DNA from: Pseudomonas asplenii
Lineage (GTDB): Bacteria > Pseudomonadota > Gammaproteobacteria > Pseudomonadales > Pseudomonadaceae
Reading direction: 5' to 3'
DNA: 64,000 nucleotides
Assembly: GCF_001293465.1 (NCBI RefSeq)
Contig: NZ_JSYZ01000003.1
Location: 405,901 to 469,900 of the forward strand
A program made the position numbers and the translations under genes. Of this stretch, positions 53,617-64,000 are shown piece after piece. Below the pieces are notes generated by a model that was not told the DNA's origin, searched no databases, and was given only the letters and a program-made list of their open reading frames with translations. Position 1 is the stretch's first letter; each line of letters opens with the position of its first letter.

Positions 53617-54660
53617 ATGGAGAACAATCAGCCGATCATCATCAAGCGCGTCAAGCGCTTTGGCGGCGGGCACCATGGCGGTGCCTGGAAAATCGCCTTT
53701 GCCGACTTCGCGACGGCGATGATGGCCTTCTTCCTGGTGTTGTGGCTGCTGTCCACCGCGACCCCGGAGCAGAAGATCGCCATCGCCGGCTACTTCAAGG
53801 ACCCGATCGGTTTTTCCGAGAGCGGTACGCCCTACATCATCGACCTGGGCGGTTCCCCGACGCTGGCGCCGGACAAGACACTCAACCCGGAAGTGAAGTC
53901 CCAGCCGCAACCGGACAAGGTCACGGTCGACACCGAGCAGGTGGAGGGCATGGCCGAACAGGTCGAGAAGGAGCGCCTGGAGCTGCTGCTGCAGGAGTTG
54001 CAGAACAAGGTCGACGAAAGCCCGCAGTTGCAGAAGTTCAAGGACCAGATTCTGTTCGAAATCACCCCGGACGGCTTGCGCATCCAGATCATGGACGCGG
54101 AAAACCGGCCGATGTTCGACTCCGGCAGTGCGCGCCTGAAGCCTTACTTCGAGGACATCCTGCTGGCGATGGCCGACACCATCAAGGCGGTGCCGAACAA
54201 GATCAGCATCAGCGGCCATACCGATGCCAAGCCGTACGCCGGCACTGGCGACTTCGGCAACTGGGAGCTGTCGGCCAACCGCGCCAACGCCGCGCGCCGT
54301 GCACTGGTGGCTGGCCGTTATCCGGACTCGCAAGTGGCGCGGGTGGTGGGTTATGCCTCGTCGGCGCTGTTCGACAAGGCCGATCCGTTCAACCCGGTCA
54401 ACCGCCGCATCGACATCGTGGTGCTGACCAGGAAGGCCCAGAAAGCCATTGAGGGCGAGCAGGGCGCGGACGAGGCCAAGCCGGATGGCGCGGCACCGGT
54501 TCCCGGCGCGCCTGGCGCCTCGACGGCCCCGGCCGACCCGAATGCGCTGCCGGCGGACAAGCAGCCGCTGCCCGCCCACGAGGTGCGGCAACGCTTGAAC
54601 ATCTTCGAGGATGGTGTATTGAAGATGGACGAGACGGGCAAGCCCAGAACCGGCTCCTGA
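53617..54660 (+). CDS. motB: Flagellar stator protein MotB
   Basis: Predicted product of 347 residues. One membrane segment (KIAFADFATAMMAFFLVLWLL) carries the proton-binding Asp of the FADF motif; the OmpA-like peptidoglycan-binding domain has GHTDAKPYAGTGDFGNWELSANRANAARR and VVGYASSALFD. The last 50 residues are a Pro/Ala-rich tail. It anchors the stator to the cell wall. Confidence 0.96.
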   Translation: MENNQPIIIKRVKRFGGGHHGGAWKIAFADFATAMMAFFLVLWLLSTATPEQKIAIAGYFKDPIGFSESGTPYIIDLGGSPTLAPDKTLNPEVKSQPQPDKVTVDTEQVEGMAEQVEKERLELLLQELQNKVDESPQLQKFKDQILFEITPDGLRIQIMDAENRPMFDSGSARLKPYFEDILLAMADTIKAVPNKISISGHTDAKPYAGTGDFGNWELSANRANAARRALVAGRYPDSQVARVVGYASSALFDKADPFNPVNRRIDIVVLTRKAQKAIEGEQGADEAKPDGAAPVPGAPGASTAPADPNALPADKQPLPAHEVRQRLNIFEDGVLKMDETGKPRTGS

Positions 54661-54666
54661 GCCAGA

Positions 54667-54701
54667 CGACAAGGCCGCGATGATCGCGGCCTTGTCGTTT
54701 C
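54667..54701. terminator. Terminator between converging motB and rsgA
   Basis: CGACAAGGCCGCGA, loop TGA, and its exact complement (54684-54697) make a 14-bp stem, followed by TTTC. It starts six bases after the motB stop and can serve both strands. Confidence 0.8.
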
Positions 54702-54708
54702 TGTCATT

Positions 54709-55740
54709 TCAATAGCTGTCTTGCGGCAGGCTGGCGATGATCGAGCGGTAGCTGTTCATCCGCTGCTGCTGGATACGCCCGTCTTCCAGGGCCTTGAGCA
54801 GGGCGCAGCCGGGCTCGCGATCGTGCTTGCAGTCGCGGAAGCGGCAGGTACCGAGCAGATCGTTGAACTCGATGAAGCCGGCCTCGACATCGGCGCGGCT
54901 GACGTGGCCCAGGCCGAATTCGCGAATACCCGGGGAGTCGATCAGTTCGCCGCCGCCGGGGAAGTGGAACAGGCGCGCCGTGGTAGTGGTGTGGGTGCCC
55001 TGGCCGGACAGCTCGGACAGCGGGCCGACGCGGGTTTCCACCTCGGGCAGCAGGCTGTTGACCAGCGAGGACTTGCCGACCCCGGACTGGCCGACGAACA
55101 CGCTGATGCGCCCGTCCAGTTGCCGTTGCAACTGCTCCATGCCGTTGCCGTGGTGGGCCGACACTTCCAGCAGCGGATAACCCAGTTGCCGGTAGACCGC
55201 CAGCAGCGCATTCAGGGCCGGGGCGTTGTGCTCGTCGATCAGGTCGAACTTGTTCAGCAGCAGCAGCGGGCGGATGCCGGCGTGCTCGGCGGCCACCAGA
55301 TAGCGGTCGATCAGGTTGGCGTGGGGTTCGGGCAACGGCGCGAAGACGATCACGATCATGTCGACGTTGGCGGCCACCGGCTTGAGCTGGCCGCGGCTGT
55401 CCGGGCGCTTGAGCTCGGTGGTGCGTGGCAGTTGCGCGACGATCACGCCGATGCCCTGGTTGCCCGGGCGCCAGACCACCTGGTCGCCGGTCACCAGGGC
55501 TGGCAGGTTGGCCCGCAGGTGGCAGCGGAACACCTGGCCCTTGAACTCTCCTTCCAGGGCCTCGACTTCGACCTGCACGCCGAAGTGCGCAATCACCAGG
55601 CCCGTCTGTTCAGGGCCCAGGTCACCGCCCTCCAGGGCTTCCACGGCCTGTGACTCGCGTTTGGCGGCGCGTGCGGCGCGTTCGCCCTGGATCTTTTCGA
55701 TGCGCCAGTTCTGGCGGCGGTTGAGCTGGCGTTTGGCCAT
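54709..55740 (-). CDS. rsgA: Ribosome small-subunit biogenesis GTPase
   Basis: Predicted product of 343 residues, circularly permuted GTPase acting in late 30S maturation. An OB fold (about 45-110) is followed by the permuted motifs LLNKFD (G4), GQSGVGKSS (G1), THTTTTAR (G2) and DSPG (G3). The zinc domain has [14 protein letters not shown]. It is divergent from orn. Confidence 0.96.
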   Translation of the reverse strand: MAKRQLNRRQNWRIEKIQGERAARAAKRESQAVEALEGGDLGPEQTGLVIAHFGVQVEVEALEGEFKGQVFRCHLRANLPALVTGDQVVWRPGNQGIGVIVAQLPRTTELKRPDSRGQLKPVAANVDMIVIVFAPLPEPHANLIDRYLVAAEHAGIRPLLLLNKFDLIDEHNAPALNALLAVYRQLGYPLLEVSAHHGNGMEQLQRQLDGRISVFVGQSGVGKSSLVNSLLPEVETRVGPLSELSGQGTHTTTTARLFHFPGGGELIDSPGIREFGLGHVSRADVEAGFIEFNDLLGTCRFRDCKHDREPGCALLKALEDGRIQQQRMNSYRSIIASLPQDSY

Positions 55741-55850
55741 GGGTGTTCCGTGTGGTCGAATCGTCGGGGAGGGTCAAGCGGTCGCGAGTTTAGCACGCCC
55801 GGCAAGCGCAGCCTGCGCTAAACTGTGCGGCTATGCCGAGGAGTCAAGCT

Positions 55851-56393
55851 ATGCAAAATCCACAGAACCTGATCTGGATCGACCTGGAGATGACCGGTCT
55901 CAACCCGGACACCGATGTCATCATCGAAATGGCCACCATCGTTACCGACAGCGATCTCAATACCCTGGCCGAAGGCCCGGTGATCGCCATTCACCAGAGC
56001 GACGAGATCCTGGCCGGCATGGATGAGTGGAACACTCGCCAGCATGGCGGTTCGGGCCTGACCCAGCGCGTGCGCGAGAGCCGCATCAGCATGGCCGAGG
56101 CCGAGGCGCAGACCATCGCCTTCCTGGAGCAGTGGGTGCCCAAGGGCAAGTCGCCGATCTGTGGCAACAGCATCTGCCAGGACCGCCGCTTCCTGGCCCG
56201 TCACATGAAGTCCCTGGAAAGCTATTTCCACTACCGCAACCTGGATGTCTCCACCTTGAAGGAGCTGGCGGCGCGTTGGGCGCCGCAAGTGCGTGACAGC
56301 TTCCAGAAGGGCAGTACCCACCTGGCGCTGGACGACATCCGCGAATCGATCGCCGAGCTGCAGCACTACCGCAAGCACTTCATCAAGTTCTGA
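55851..56393 (+). CDS. orn: Oligoribonuclease
   Basis: Predicted product of 180 residues, DEDDh 3'-5' exonuclease that degrades dinucleotides, including pGpG from cyclic-di-GMP. The motifs are WIDLEMTGL (Exo I), SICQDRRFL (Exo II) and [11 protein letters not shown] (Exo III, with catalytic His in the STHLALDD stretch). ATG 55851 has GAGGAG upstream. In PAO1 orn is also next to rsgA. Confidence 0.96.
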   Translation: MQNPQNLIWIDLEMTGLNPDTDVIIEMATIVTDSDLNTLAEGPVIAIHQSDEILAGMDEWNTRQHGGSGLTQRVRESRISMAEAEAQTIAFLEQWVPKGKSPICGNSICQDRRFLARHMKSLESYFHYRNLDVSTLKELAARWAPQVRDSFQKGSTHLALDDIRESIAELQHYRKHFIKF

Positions 56394-56518
56394 CCGGTTG
56401 CCGTAGCCTGGATGGCAGGCTGTGTTCCCCATGGGCGCATGCACTCCAGTGGTTGCGCTCTTTTGGTGCGCTGCTCAAATGAGTAGACTGCGCGCCTTCT
56501 CCTGCCCGGACCGCCATC

Positions 56519-57130
56519 ATGCTGCTGATGCTCTACCTCGTCGCCATTACCGCTGAAGCCATGACGGGCGCGCTGTCGGCCGGACGGCGCGGCATGGACT
56601 GGTTCGGCGTGGTGCTGATCGCCTGCGTCACCGCCCTCGGCGGCGGTTCGGTGCGCGATGTGTTGCTGGGGCATTATCCGCTGACGTGGGTCAAGCATCC
56701 GGAGTACCTGGTGCTGACTTCGGTCGCGGCGCTGGTGACGGTGTTCATCGCGCCGCTGATGCGCCATCTGCGTTCGCTGTTCCTGGTGCTCGATGCCCTG
56801 GGGCTGGTGGCCTTCACCCTGATCGGCTGCATGACAGCCCTGGAGATGGGGCAGGGCATGATGGTGGCCTCGGTCAGCGGGGTGATTACCGGCGTGTTCG
56901 GCGGTGTCTTGCGGGATATCTTCTGCAACGACATCCCGCTGGTGTTCCGTCGTGAACTCTATGCCAGCGTCTCCTTCGCCGCAGCCTGGTGCTTCCTGGG
57001 CTGCACCTACTGGCAGCTACCCAGCGAGCAGGCGATTCTGATCACGCTGTTCGGCGGTTTCCTGCTGCGTCTTCTGGCGATCCGCTTTCACTGGGAAATG
57101 CCCAAGTTCATCTACAACGACGCCGCCTGA
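56519..57130 (+). CDS. TRIC/UPF0126-family channel or transporter
   Basis: Predicted product of 203 residues with about seven membrane segments in two repeats, each with a Gly-rich kink: ALGGGSVRDVLLGHYPLTW and FGGVLRDIFCNDIPLVF. These are marks of UPF0126/TRIC proteins, described as trimeric cation channels; some bacterial members are linked to glycine uptake. The 3' end overlaps the converging queG gene by 19 bases. Confidence 0.86.
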   Translation: MLLMLYLVAITAEAMTGALSAGRRGMDWFGVVLIACVTALGGGSVRDVLLGHYPLTWVKHPEYLVLTSVAALVTVFIAPLMRHLRSLFLVLDALGLVAFTLIGCMTALEMGQGMMVASVSGVITGVFGGVLRDIFCNDIPLVFRRELYASVSFAAAWCFLGCTYWQLPSEQAILITLFGGFLLRLLAIRFHWEMPKFIYNDAA

Positions 57131-58197
57131 TCAGCCCGTTCGGCGTGCTGGCGCAGGGCCCACTGCACGTGTTCCCGGACCAGCTCGGAAGGGTAGTCAC
57201 GTCGGCTGTTGAGGGCTTCCAGCACGGCGATGGTCGACGGCGCATTGCCCAGGCCGACGGCGAGGTTGCGCAGCCAGCGTTCGTAGCCGGCGCGACGCAG
57301 TGGCGAACCCTCGGTGTTTTTCAGGAAGGTCTCCTCGTCCCAGCGAAACAGCTCCGCCAATCCGGCGTTATCCAGGTTGTGCCGGGGTTGGAAGTCGCTC
57401 TCGACGGTAGGGCGGGCGAAGCGATTCCATGGGCAGACGACCTGGCAGTCGTCGCAACCGAACACCCGGTTGCCGATCAGCGGGCGCAGGTCCTCCGGAA
57501 TGGCGGTCTTCAGCTCGATGGTCAGGTAGGAAATGCAGCGCCGGGCGTCCAGCACGTAAGGTCCGACGAACGCTGCCGTGGGGCAGATGTCCAGGCAGGC
57601 CGAACAGCGCCCGCAATGTTCCGTGGCATGGGGCTCGTCCACCGGTAGCGGCAGGTCGACGAACAGCTCGCCGAGAAAGAAGTAGCTGCCGGCCTTGCGA
57701 TTGAGCACCAGGGTGTTCTTGCCGATCCAGCCCAGCCCGGCCTGCTCGGCGATGGCCTTTTCCAGCACCGGGGCGCTGTCGACGAAGGCGCGGTAGCCGA
57801 AGGGGCCGATCACCTGCTGGATGCGTTCGGCCAACTGTTGCAGGCGTTTGCGGATCAGCTTGTGGTAATCGCGTCCCAGGGCATAGCGCGAGACGTAGGC
57901 CTTTTCCGGTTCGGCCAGGCGCTGGACCATCCGGGTGTCGCCCGGCAGGTAGTCCATGCGCAGCGAGACCACCCGCAGCGTGCCCGGCACCAGTTCGTCC
58001 GGGTGCGAGCGTTTGCTGCCGTGGGCACCCATGTAGTCCATGTCGCCGTGATAGCCGGCATCGAGCCAGCGTTGCAGATGCTGCTCGTGTTCGCCCAGTT
58101 CCAGGCCTGCGATGCCCACCTGCTGGAAACCCAGTTCGCGAGCCCATTGTTTGATGGATTGGGCGAGGGCGGGGAGGTCGACGCTATTTACAGGCAT
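57112..58197 (-). CDS. queG: Epoxyqueuosine reductase
   Basis: Predicted product of 361 residues. It reduces epoxyqueuosine to queuosine in tRNA, with cobalamin and two 4Fe-4S clusters. The cluster motifs are CGRCSACLDICPT and CDDCQVVCPW. SAPVLEKAIAEQAGLGWIGKNT is the family signature. HEAT-like helices form the C-terminus. ATG 58197 (MPVNSVDL) is chosen although its ribosome binding site is weak. It is divergent from nnrD. Confidence 0.95.
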   Translation of the reverse strand: MPVNSVDLPALAQSIKQWARELGFQQVGIAGLELGEHEQHLQRWLDAGYHGDMDYMGAHGSKRSHPDELVPGTLRVVSLRMDYLPGDTRMVQRLAEPEKAYVSRYALGRDYHKLIRKRLQQLAERIQQVIGPFGYRAFVDSAPVLEKAIAEQAGLGWIGKNTLVLNRKAGSYFFLGELFVDLPLPVDEPHATEHCGRCSACLDICPTAAFVGPYVLDARRCISYLTIELKTAIPEDLRPLIGNRVFGCDDCQVVCPWNRFARPTVESDFQPRHNLDNAGLAELFRWDEETFLKNTEGSPLRRAGYERWLRNLAVGLGNAPSTIAVLEALNSRRDYPSELVREHVQWALRQHAERADQAASL

Positions 58198-58260
58198 GAG
58201 ACAGGAGAAACCTAGGCTTTGGTGCGTATAATTCTGCCAGACATCAGAGCCGAACGACGC

Positions 58261-59121
58261 ATGCCGCAGACCAAACCGCCTTTTCCCGATATTCAGTCGC
58301 TGACACCGGCGACCTTGCCGAGACTTCCCGCGCGTCAACCGGACGCCCACAAGGGCCAGTTCGGGCACGTGCTGCTGATCGGCGGGGACCGGCGTTTTGG
58401 CGGCGCGATCCTGCTCAGTGCCGAGACGGCCCTGCGCAGCGGTGCCGGGCTGGTCTCCCTGGCCACACGTGCGGAGCATGTGGCCGCCTCGCTGGCGCGC
58501 CTGCCCGAGGTGATGGTGCTGGGCATCGAGTCGGCCAATCAGTTGATGGACGTTCTTCGCCAGGCCAGCGTGCTGGTGGTCGGCCCGGGCCTGGGGCGGT
58601 TCGCCTGGAGCCGCAGCCTGTTGTCGGTCGCAGCGAATACCGCGGTGGCCCAGGTCTGGGATGCCGATGCGCTGAACCTGCTGGCCAATGGCGAGGCACG
58701 CCTGCCTGCCGACAGTGTGATCACTCCGCATCCTGGGGAGGCGGCACGGTTGCTCGGGCTGACGACCGCCCAGGTGCAGGCCGATCGGCCTGGCGCGGCG
58801 CGGGCGTTGGCGATGAAATATCAGGCGGTCTGCGTACTCAAGGGGGCCGGCAGCCTGGTCGCCGCGCCTGATGGAAGGGTGTCGCTCTGCGAGCGCGGGC
58901 ATCCGGCAATGGCCACGGCCGGGTTGGGAGACGTGCTCGCCGGCCTGATCGGTGCGCTGCGTGCCCAGGCCATGGCAGGCTTCGAGGCCGCCTGCCTGGC
59001 GGTCTGGCTGCATGCCCGCGCCGGCGAGTTGCAAGGTGAAAAGGGCCGTGGGCTGGCGGCCAGTGATCTGATTCCAGCTATTCGTCAGTTGTTGGAGGAA
59101 CAATCGCCGTGTCTGAATTAA
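58261..59121 (+). CDS. nnrD: ADP-dependent NAD(P)H-hydrate dehydratase, single-domain
   Basis: Predicted product of 286 residues. Ribokinase-like domain equivalent to the C-terminal half of E. coli Nnr (YjeF). Marks: GQFGHVLLIGGDRRFGGA, WDADALNLL, ITPHPGEAARLLG, VLKGAGS and HPAMATAGLGDVLAG. It repairs damaged nicotinamide hydrates. The epimerase half is absent from the window. Its end overlaps tsaE by 13 bases. Confidence 0.9.
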   Translation: MPQTKPPFPDIQSLTPATLPRLPARQPDAHKGQFGHVLLIGGDRRFGGAILLSAETALRSGAGLVSLATRAEHVAASLARLPEVMVLGIESANQLMDVLRQASVLVVGPGLGRFAWSRSLLSVAANTAVAQVWDADALNLLANGEARLPADSVITPHPGEAARLLGLTTAQVQADRPGAARALAMKYQAVCVLKGAGSLVAAPDGRVSLCERGHPAMATAGLGDVLAGLIGALRAQAMAGFEAACLAVWLHARAGELQGEKGRGLAASDLIPAIRQLLEEQSPCLN

Positions 59122-59579
59122 CCCTTCAATTGCCTGATGAAGAGAGCATGGTGGCATTTGGCCGAAAGATTGCCGAAGTCACCGCCGGTGTCGGGGTGAT
59201 CTTCCTTGAAGGCGATCTGGGCGCCGGCAAGACCACGCTGTCGCGAGGCATCATTCGCGGTCTGGGGCATGCCGGTGCGGTCAAGAGCCCGACGTTTACT
59301 CTTGTCGAACCGTACGAATTTGCTGAAGTTCGTGCCTACCATTTTGACCTGTATCGCCTGGTGGATCCGGAAGAGCTCGAGTTCCTGGGGATTCGCGACT
59401 ATTTCGAAGGCGATGCCCTGTGCCTGATCGAGTGGCCCGACAAGGGTGCAGGCTTTTTGCCAAAGCCCGACCTGACCATTACCATTAGCCCGCATGGCGG
59501 CGGGCGTTCGCTGCATCTGTTGTCCCGGGGATCGCGAGGCGATGCCTGGTGTGCCGCCTTGGCATTGGAGTTCAAATAG
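59109..59579 (+). CDS. tsaE: tRNA threonylcarbamoyladenosine biosynthesis ATPase TsaE
   Basis: Predicted product of 156 residues. P-loop ATPase needed for t6A37 in tRNA, partner of TsaB and TsaD. Walker A is GDLGAGKTTLSRG; SPTFTLVEPY is switch I and HFDLYRL, with LIEWPDKG, completes the family pattern. GTG 59109 has GGAGGA upstream, inside the end of nnrD. Confidence 0.95.
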   Translation: MSELTLQLPDEESMVAFGRKIAEVTAGVGVIFLEGDLGAGKTTLSRGIIRGLGHAGAVKSPTFTLVEPYEFAEVRAYHFDLYRLVDPEELEFLGIRDYFEGDALCLIEWPDKGAGFLPKPDLTITISPHGGGRSLHLLSRGSRGDAWCAALALEFK

Positions 59580-59594
59580 AGGATGGGGTTTGGT

Positions 59595-61022
59595 ATGCGC
59601 ATTCGCGCGTTGCTTGCAGTCGCAGGATTGTTGCTTGCGGCACTGACCGTCGACGCCGTGGCGGCGACACAGGTCAAGAGTGTTCGACTGTGGCGAGCCC
59701 CGGATAACACGCGACTGGTATTCGACCTGTCTGGCGCGGTCCAGCACAGCGTTTTCACGCTGACGGCGCCCGATCGCCTGGTGATCGACATCAATGGTGC
59801 GACCCTGGCCAGCCCGCTGAACGTGCCGACGGCCAATACGCCGATCACCAGCGTGCGAGCGGCCCAGCGTACCCCGACCGACCTGCGGGTGGTGGTCGAC
59901 CTGAAGAAACCGGTCACCCCCAAGAGCTTCACCCTGGCGCCGAATGCGCAGTACGGCAACCGCCTGGTGGTCGACCTGTTCGACAACCCGGCCGATGCGG
60001 CGCCGACACCGACGCCGAGCTCCAACCCGGCGCCGAGCGTGGCGACCCTGCCGGCCGTTCCGGTGACGCCGGCGGAGCCTGCGATCAAGCTGCCGCCGGC
60101 ACCGGCCGGCAAGCGCGACATCATCGTGGTGATCGACGCCGGGCACGGCGGGGAAGACCCGGGGGCCTCGGGTTCCCGCGGCCAGCACGAGAAGGACGTG
60201 GTGTTGTCGATCGCCCGTGAGCTGCAACGCCAGGTCAATGGCCAGAAGGGCTACCGCGCCGAACTGACCCGTACCGGCGATTACTTCATTCCGCTGCGCG
60301 GACGTACCGAGATCGCCCGCAAGAAAGGCGCTGACCTGTTCGTCTCGATCCACGCCGACGCCGCGCCTTCGGCGGCTGCGTTCGGTGCTTCGGTGTTCGC
60401 CCTGTCCGATCGTGGCGCGACCTCCGAGACCGCGCGTTGGCTGGCCGACAGCGAGAACCGTTCCGACCTGATCGGCGGTGCCGGCAATGTCAGCCTCGAC
60501 GACAAGGACAAGATGCTCGCCGGAGTGCTGCTCGACCTGTCGATGACGGCCTCGATGACCTCCAGCCTGAACGTCGGGCAGAAGGTCCTGAACAACATCG
60601 GCCGGGTCACCCCGCTGCACAAGCAGCGCGTCGAGCAGGCGGGCTTCATGGTGCTCAAGTCGCCGGATATCCCCTCGATCCTGGTGGAAACCGGCTTCAT
60701 CTCCAACTCCAACGAGGCCTCCAAGCTGGCTTCGACCAGCCACCAGCAGGCGCTGGCGCGGTCCATCAGCAGCGGTATCCGTCAGTTCTTCCAGCAGAAT
60801 CCGCCGCCGGGCACCTACATCGCCTGGTTGCGTGACTCCGGCAAGATCGCCCAGGGGCCGCGTGATCATCGCGTCGCGCCGGGCGAGACGCTGGCAATGA
60901 TCGCTGTGCGCTATCAGGTGTCGGTGGCGACTCTGCGCAGCGTCAACAGCCTCAGCAGCGATGAGCTCAAGGTCGGACAGACCCTGACGATTCCCGGCAC
61001 CGAACTGGCGGCCAAGCAATGA
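59595..61022 (+). CDS. amiB: N-acetylmuramoyl-L-alanine amidase AmiB
   Basis: Predicted product of 475 residues. A signal peptide ([24 protein letters not shown]) is followed by an AMIN domain (about 30-135), a Pro/Ala linker, an Amidase_3 zinc domain (about 170-395: [29 protein letters not shown]) and a C-terminal LysM ([19 protein letters not shown]). It splits septal peptidoglycan in daughter-cell separation. ATG 59583 would be four codons longer but its Shine-Dalgarno spacing is wrong. It overlaps mutL by four bases. Confidence 0.95.
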   Translation: MRIRALLAVAGLLLAALTVDAVAATQVKSVRLWRAPDNTRLVFDLSGAVQHSVFTLTAPDRLVIDINGATLASPLNVPTANTPITSVRAAQRTPTDLRVVVDLKKPVTPKSFTLAPNAQYGNRLVVDLFDNPADAAPTPTPSSNPAPSVATLPAVPVTPAEPAIKLPPAPAGKRDIIVVIDAGHGGEDPGASGSRGQHEKDVVLSIARELQRQVNGQKGYRAELTRTGDYFIPLRGRTEIARKKGADLFVSIHADAAPSAAAFGASVFALSDRGATSETARWLADSENRSDLIGGAGNVSLDDKDKMLAGVLLDLSMTASMTSSLNVGQKVLNNIGRVTPLHKQRVEQAGFMVLKSPDIPSILVETGFISNSNEASKLASTSHQQALARSISSGIRQFFQQNPPPGTYIAWLRDSGKIAQGPRDHRVAPGETLAMIAVRYQVSVATLRSVNSLSSDELKVGQTLTIPGTELAAKQ

Positions 61023-62938
61023 GTGAGTCGACCTTGAAGGAACGCGCCCGTATCGAGCTGCTCAGCCCGCGCCTGGCCAACCAGATTGCCGCGGGTGAAG
61101 TGGTCGAGCGCCCGGCTTCGGTAATCAAGGAACTGCTGGAAAACAGCCTCGACTCCGGCGCCCGGCGTATCGACGTGGATGTCGAACAGGCCGGGGTCAA
61201 GCTGCTGCGGGTACGTGATGACGGCAGCGGCATTTCCGCCGATGAGTTGCCGCTGGCCCTGGCGCGTCACGCGACCAGCAAGATCCGCAACCTGGAAGAC
61301 CTCGAACAGGTGATGAGCCTGGGCTTCCGTGGCGAGGCCCTGGCGTCCATCAGTTCCGTGGCCCGCCTGACCCTGACTTCGCGGACCCGTGACGCCGATC
61401 AGGCCTGGCAGGTCGAAACCGAAGGGCGGGAGATGGAGGCCCGGGTCCAGCCGGCGGCCCATCCGGTCGGCACCTCGGTGGAAGTGCGCGACCTGTTCTT
61501 CAATACTCCGGCCCGCCGCAAGTTTCTCAAGGCCGAGAAGACCGAATTCGATCACCTGCAGGAAGTGATCAAGCGCCTGGCGCTGGCCCGCTTCGATGTG
61601 GCCTTTCACTTGCGCCACAACGGCAAGGGCATTCTGGCCCTGCACGAGGCCAATGACGATGCGTCCCGCGCCCGGCGCGTGGCGGCGGTCTGCGGTTCGG
61701 GCTTTCTCGAACAGGCGCTGCCGATCGATGTCGAGCGCAACGGCCTGCATCTCTGGGGGTGGGTTGGCCTGCCGACGTTCTCCCGCAGCCAGGCTGACCT
61801 GCAGTACTTCTATGTCAACGGTCGGGCCGTACGTGACAAGCTGGTGGCCCACGCGGTGCGCCAGGCCTATCGCGATGTGCTGTTCAATGGGCGGCACCCG
61901 ACCTTCGTGCTGTTCCTCGAGGTCGACCCCGCGGCGGTCGACGTCAACGTGCACCCGACCAAACATGAGGTGCGCTTCCGTGATGGGCGCATGGTTCACG
62001 ACTTCCTCTATGGCACCCTGCACCGCGCCCTCGGCGATGTGCGGCCGGAAGATCAACTGGCGGCACCGGCGGCGGTCGCCGGCATCGTCCGGCCTACGGG
62101 TCTTGAGGCCGGCGAATTCGGCCCCCAGGGCGAGATGCGCCTGTCGGCCAACCTGCTGGAGCAGCCACAGTCCCAGCCGTTTTCGCCTTCCGCGGCCCCT
62201 GCCGGAGCGGGTTCGGGGGCCGGCTACCCGTATCAATATCGCCCGCAGTCGACGCAGATGCCGCCCGTTGCGGAAGCGCAAAGCGTCTATCGCGAGTTCT
62301 ACGCGCCCTTGCCCGAGGCTGCCGCGCCGGCCCTGCCGGAAGGCCAGGGCGACGTTCCGCCGCTGGGCTACGCGCTGGCGCAGCTCAAGGGGATCTACAT
62401 CCTGTCGGAGAATGCCCAGGGCCTGGTGCTGGTGGATATGCACGCGGCCCACGAGCGGATCATGTACGAGCGGCTGAAGATCGCCATGGCCAGTGAAGGC
62501 CTGAGTGGCCAGCCGTTGCTGGTGCCCGAGTCCCTGGCGCTCAGCCAGCGCGAGGCCGACTGTGCCGAAGAGCACGCGGGCTGGTTCCAGCGCCTGGGCT
62601 TCGAGCTGCAGCGCCTGGGGCCGGAAAGCCTGGCCATCCGGCAGATCCCGGCCCTGCTCAAGCAGGCCGAGGCGAACCGGTTGGTGCAGGACGTGCTGGC
62701 GGACCTGATGGAATACGGCACCAGCGACCGGATCCAGGCGCACCTGAACGAACTGCTCGGGACCATGGCCTGTCACGGCGCCGTGCGGGCCAACCGGCGG
62801 CTCGCACTGGCGGAAATGAACGCGCTGCTGCGGGACATGGAAAATACCGAGCGGAGCGGCCAATGCAACCATGGTCGTCCGACCTGGACTCAACTGGGTC
62901 TCGATGACCTGGACAAACTTTTCCTGCGCGGACGTTGA
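61019..62938 (+). CDS. mutL: DNA mismatch repair protein MutL
   Basis: Predicted product of 639 residues. The N-terminal GHKL ATPase (about 1-330) has [17 protein letters not shown] and [14 protein letters not shown]; a Pro/Ala/Ser linker (about 375-440) follows; the C-terminal domain has [12 protein letters not shown], the endonuclease motif (DQHAX2EX4E with Met for Gln), which suggests nicking activity as shown for P. aeruginosa MutL. Downstream overlap with miaA is one base. Confidence 0.96.
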   Translation: MSESTLKERARIELLSPRLANQIAAGEVVERPASVIKELLENSLDSGARRIDVDVEQAGVKLLRVRDDGSGISADELPLALARHATSKIRNLEDLEQVMSLGFRGEALASISSVARLTLTSRTRDADQAWQVETEGREMEARVQPAAHPVGTSVEVRDLFFNTPARRKFLKAEKTEFDHLQEVIKRLALARFDVAFHLRHNGKGILALHEANDDASRARRVAAVCGSGFLEQALPIDVERNGLHLWGWVGLPTFSRSQADLQYFYVNGRAVRDKLVAHAVRQAYRDVLFNGRHPTFVLFLEVDPAAVDVNVHPTKHEVRFRDGRMVHDFLYGTLHRALGDVRPEDQLAAPAAVAGIVRPTGLEAGEFGPQGEMRLSANLLEQPQSQPFSPSAAPAGAGSGAGYPYQYRPQSTQMPPVAEAQSVYREFYAPLPEAAAPALPEGQGDVPPLGYALAQLKGIYILSENAQGLVLVDMHAAHERIMYERLKIAMASEGLSGQPLLVPESLALSQREADCAEEHAGWFQRLGFELQRLGPESLAIRQIPALLKQAEANRLVQDVLADLMEYGTSDRIQAHLNELLGTMACHGAVRANRRLALAEMNALLRDMENTERSGQCNHGRPTWTQLGLDDLDKLFLRGR

Positions 62939-63918
62939 TGACAGCTTCAAAACCCCTTCCGCCGGCGATCTTCCTCATGGGCCCTACGGCGGCCGGCAAG
63001 ACCGACCTGGCCATCGAACTGACCAAGGTGCTCCCCTGCGAGCTGATCAGTGTCGATTCTGCCCTGGTTTACCGGGACATGGACATCGGCACCGCCAAGC
63101 CTTCGAAGGAGCTGCTGGCGCAGTTCCCGCATCGCCTGATCGACATTCTCGACCCGGCCCAGAGCTATTCGGCCGCCGAATTCCGCCAGGATGCCCTGGC
63201 GGCCATGGCCGACATCACCGCACGGGGCAAAATCCCCCTGCTGGTCGGTGGTACAATGCTCTACTACAAGGCTTTGCTCGAAGGGTTGGCGGACATGCCC
63301 GCGGCCGATCCGCAGGTGCGCGCCGAGATCGAGCAAGAAGCTGCACGCCTGGGTTGGCAGGCCCTGCACGATCAATTGGCAGGCATCGATCCGGAGTCGG
63401 CGGCGCGGATTCACCCCAATGACCCGCAACGTCTGAGTCGCGCGCTGGAGGTTTATCGGGTCAGCGGTTTGAGCATGACGGCCCACCGACAGCGACAATC
63501 TGCGCAAAGTACTAACGCAGCCGCTTCGGGACGCCCGCAATTACCCTATACTGTCGCCAATCTGGCCATCGCTCCAGCGAATCGCCAGGTATTGCACGAC
63601 CGGATTGCACAAAGATTCACACAAATGTTGGAACAGGGATTCGTTGACGAGGTCGTAGCCCTGCGTAATAGAAGTGACCTGCATGTTGGGTTGCCGTCTA
63701 TACGTGCTGTAGGCTACAGACAAGTCTGGGATTACCTGGATGGCAAGCTGACGGCGGCCGACATGCGCGAGCGCGGTATCATCGCCACTCGCCAATTGGC
63801 CAAACGCCAGTTTACCTGGTTGCGCAGTTGGGCTGATCTGCACTGGCTGGACAGCCTGGACTGCGACAATCTGGCGCGCGCCTTGAAATACCTCGGGACC
63901 ATCTCCATATTGAGCTGA
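62938..63918 (+). CDS. miaA: tRNA dimethylallyltransferase
   Basis: Predicted product of 326 residues. It adds the isopentenyl group to A37 of UNN-decoding tRNAs. P-loop [11 protein letters not shown], then [30 protein letters not shown] and [12 protein letters not shown] 62938 shares a base with the mutL stop. In pseudomonads hfq follows. Confidence 0.96.
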   Translation: MTASKPLPPAIFLMGPTAAGKTDLAIELTKVLPCELISVDSALVYRDMDIGTAKPSKELLAQFPHRLIDILDPAQSYSAAEFRQDALAAMADITARGKIPLLVGGTMLYYKALLEGLADMPAADPQVRAEIEQEAARLGWQALHDQLAGIDPESAARIHPNDPQRLSRALEVYRVSGLSMTAHRQRQSAQSTNAAASGRPQLPYTVANLAIAPANRQVLHDRIAQRFTQMLEQGFVDEVVALRNRSDLHVGLPSIRAVGYRQVWDYLDGKLTAADMRERGIIATRQLAKRQFTWLRSWADLHWLDSLDCDNLARALKYLGTISILS

Positions 63919-63931
63919 GTCCCTGTAAATG

Positions 63932-64000
63932 CCGTCTATCCTTGGGGGAGGACGGTAAAAGTCACTGTTTGCTCATTTTTTATTATTGATCCTTAAAGGA
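63932..64000 (+). promoter_or_regulatory. hfq leader region with hairpin and ribosome binding site
   Basis: CCGTC (63932-63936) and GACGG (63951-63955) can pair around a T/G-rich loop after miaA, a weak terminator or leader hairpin. The window ends in TTAAAGGA, the ribosome binding site usual before Pseudomonas hfq; the coding start lies outside. Identity of the next gene is inferred from conserved order only. Confidence 0.45.

Noticed and set aside
52570..54672. 700-codon minus-strand frame covering motA and motB
   Set aside because: It would span two conserved genes and the FliA promoter; no recognisable motif.

Overview
The window is chromosomal DNA of a fluorescent-type Pseudomonas, most likely of the P. 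fluorescens/P. putida side of the genus. It is GC-rich, most genes overlap by 1-4 bases, and the order glnE-waaFCGP, carbamoyltransferase-wapH-mig-14-dnpA, waaL-msbA-hldE, tolC-thiC, nudF-cpdA-parE-parC, serB-psd-rhdA-motAB-rsgA-orn-queG-tsaE-amiB-mutL-miaA-(hfq) follows the P. aeruginosa PAO1 order as I remember it. I see no rRNA, tRNA, CRISPR array, prophage or insertion sequence. The only repeats are REP-type palindromes.

1-23,314 is a lipopolysaccharide (LPS) core and surface-decoration region. After the end of glnE comes one tight operon: heptosyltransferases WaaF and WaaC, glycosyltransferase WaaG, kinase WaaP and three further kinase-like proteins, one with two kinase domains. A promoter then serves a carbamoyltransferase, a GT4 glycosyltransferase, Mig-14, the de-N-acetylase DnpA, a DUF6625-like protein, a second GT4 enzyme, a GT2 enzyme (WapR-like) and a hexapeptide acetyltransferase. 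On the opposite strand lies a fusion of O-antigen ligase (WaaL) to a kinase-like domain. MsbA follows, then a PAPS-dependent sulfotransferase beside a stand-alone APS kinase, then HldE. Together the genes could build, phosphorylate, carbamoylate, acetylate, sulfate, cap and export an LPS core.

23,408-26,801 carries a minus-strand set (Nudix-like protein, aldo/keto reductase, FAD oxidoreductase) and an EmrE-type SMR pump divergent from a LysR regulator that has a perfect palindromic site in front of it. WaaA (Kdo transferase) follows.

29,159-47,114 holds tolC, a TPP riboswitch with thiC, a CytX-type permease, an RsiV-like lipoprotein, nudF, cpdA, a YqiA esterase, the topoisomerase IV genes parE and parC, a PqiC-like lipoprotein, a YtjB-like membrane protein and serB.

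47,268-64,000 holds a PilZ-like protein, psd, rhdA, an HDOD protein, motAB behind a flagellar sigma-28-type promoter, rsgA, orn, a TRIC-family channel, queG, and the conserved nnrD-tsaE-amiB-mutL-miaA run that ends in the leader of hfq.

The most interesting part is the dense set of LPS-modifying enzymes, above all the sulfotransferase/APS-kinase pair and the WaaL-kinase fusion whose kinase part lacks the usual catalytic aspartate.
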